A stretch of DNA of 6,459 nucleotides from Chitinophagaceae bacterium. Its GTDB lineage: Bacteria; Bacteroidota; Bacteroidia; Chitinophagales; Chitinophagaceae. Positions 5,908 through 6,459 of the stretch are shown here, piece by piece. The notes beneath the pieces were generated by a model. It was not told the DNA's origin. It saw only the letters and a list, made by a program, of their open reading frames with translations, and did not search any database. The position numbers and the translations under genes are program-made. The DNA lies in contig JAGNOY010000125.1 in the NCBI GenBank assembly GCA_017989935.1, positions 1 to 6,459 of the forward strand, in the 5' to 3' direction. Position 1 is the first letter of the stretch; every line of letters begins with the position of its first letter.

Positions 5908-6459
5908 ATGACTAAATTCATTCCACTTTTTCCATTAAATATTGTGGTATTTCCGCATGAAAAGTTAAATCTTCATATTTTTGAACCGAGGTATAAGCAA
6001 TTAATTAAAGATTGTTTAGAGGCAGATAAAGAATTTGGCATTGTGCCTATCATCAAAAATAACTTAGCAGATTTTGGTACGACCATAAAAATACTATCTA
6101 TTGAAAAAGAACATGAAGATGGCAATTTAGATATTCGAACAACCGGTAAATCTGTATTCAGAATTCTTGAAATTATCCAAGTAGTACCAGATAAATTATA
6201 TATGGGTGCTGTAGTGAACTATCCAGAAAATATTGAAACATGCCAAAGATCTAGGATGTCACTGATTTTACAAGAAACAAGAAAATTTCATGACTTGCTT
6301 GAGGTAAATAAGAAGTATCCTAAAAATGACGAGGAGCTATTTGCTTATGATATTGGCCATTATCTTGGATTGGGAATTGGTCAAGAATATGAACTTCTGA
6401 CCTTGCTTTCCGAAAGTGAAAGACAAGAATATATTATTCAACATCTCAAAAATACCATT
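5908..6459 (+). CDS. LON substrate-binding domain protein, partial at right edge
   Basis: Open from ATG 5908 to the last base without a stop, giving 184 residues. The N-terminus FIPLFPLNIVVFP (4-16) and LHIFEPRYKQLIKDCL (22-37) are the hallmark of the LON N-terminal (substrate-binding) domain. EFGIVPI (42-48) and TTGKSVFRILEI (78-89) are further family blocks, and the last part (about 112-184) is helical in character. No ATPase or protease domain is seen, and in stand-alone members (COG2802 type, about 200 residues) none follows. The piece here is therefore probably nearly complete, but a full Lon protease cannot be strictly excluded since the gene is cut. The function of stand-alone LON-domain proteins is not established; substrate recognition in protein quality control is a guess from the domain. 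It is 40 bases after the S4 gene, the widest gap in the cluster, and may have its own promoter. No Shine-Dalgarno motif precedes the ATG. Confidence 0.85.
   Translation, partial: MTKFIPLFPLNIVVFPHEKLNLHIFEPRYKQLIKDCLEADKEFGIVPIIKNNLADFGTTIKILSIEKEHEDGNLDIRTTGKSVFRILEIIQVVPDKLYMGAVVNYPENIETCQRSRMSLILQETRKFHDLLEVNKKYPKNDEELFAYDIGHYLGLGIGQEYELLTLLSESERQEYIIQHLKNTI

Overview
The window looks like a Bacteroidota (Bacteroidetes) housekeeping segment. Three things point there: the AT-rich base composition; the order HD-phosphohydrolase, lpxD, fused lpxC-fabZ, with the fusion a hallmark of this phylum; and the lack of a recognisable Shine-Dalgarno purine run before any of the seven starts, which sit behind A/T-rich leaders as is usual in this group. 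I cannot place it below phylum with confidence.

Layout: bases 1-71 are a short AT-rich leader. From 72 to the right edge seven genes all read on the + strand: an HD-domain phosphohydrolase with a TTG start (72-1286), lpxD (1291-2334), the bifunctional lpxC-fabZ (2359-3774), acpS (3796-4179), a PaaK-like adenylate-forming CoA ligase (4181-5485), an Hsp15-like S4 RNA-binding protein (5478-5867) and a LON substrate-binding-domain protein that runs off the right edge (5908->6459). Spacings are 4, 24, 21 and 1 bases, then an 8-base overlap, then 40 bases. The first six genes therefore look like one transcription unit. The last is the likeliest to have its own signals, because a weak hairpin followed by T-rich sequence lies in the 40-base gap. 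No gap reaches 300 bases.

How the genes fit together: LpxC removes the acetyl group from UDP-3-O-acyl-GlcNAc and LpxD adds the second 3-hydroxyacyl chain, the early steps of lipid A synthesis at the inner face of the cytoplasmic membrane. FabZ draws on the same 3-hydroxyacyl-ACP pool for fatty acid elongation, and AcpS makes the holo-ACP on which LpxA, LpxD and FabZ all depend. The core of the window is thus an ACP/3-hydroxyacyl supply and lipid A module. The HD protein, CoA ligase, S4 protein and LON-domain protein are neighbours whose link to it is unproven. The main departure from the arrangement I know is that lpxA does not follow lpxC-fabZ; acpS and the CoA ligase stand there instead.

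I found no RNA genes, mobile elements, CRISPR arrays, sizeable repeats or signs of recent transfer. I see no convincing undescribed system here; the findings concern gene order, start codons and a few motif details.
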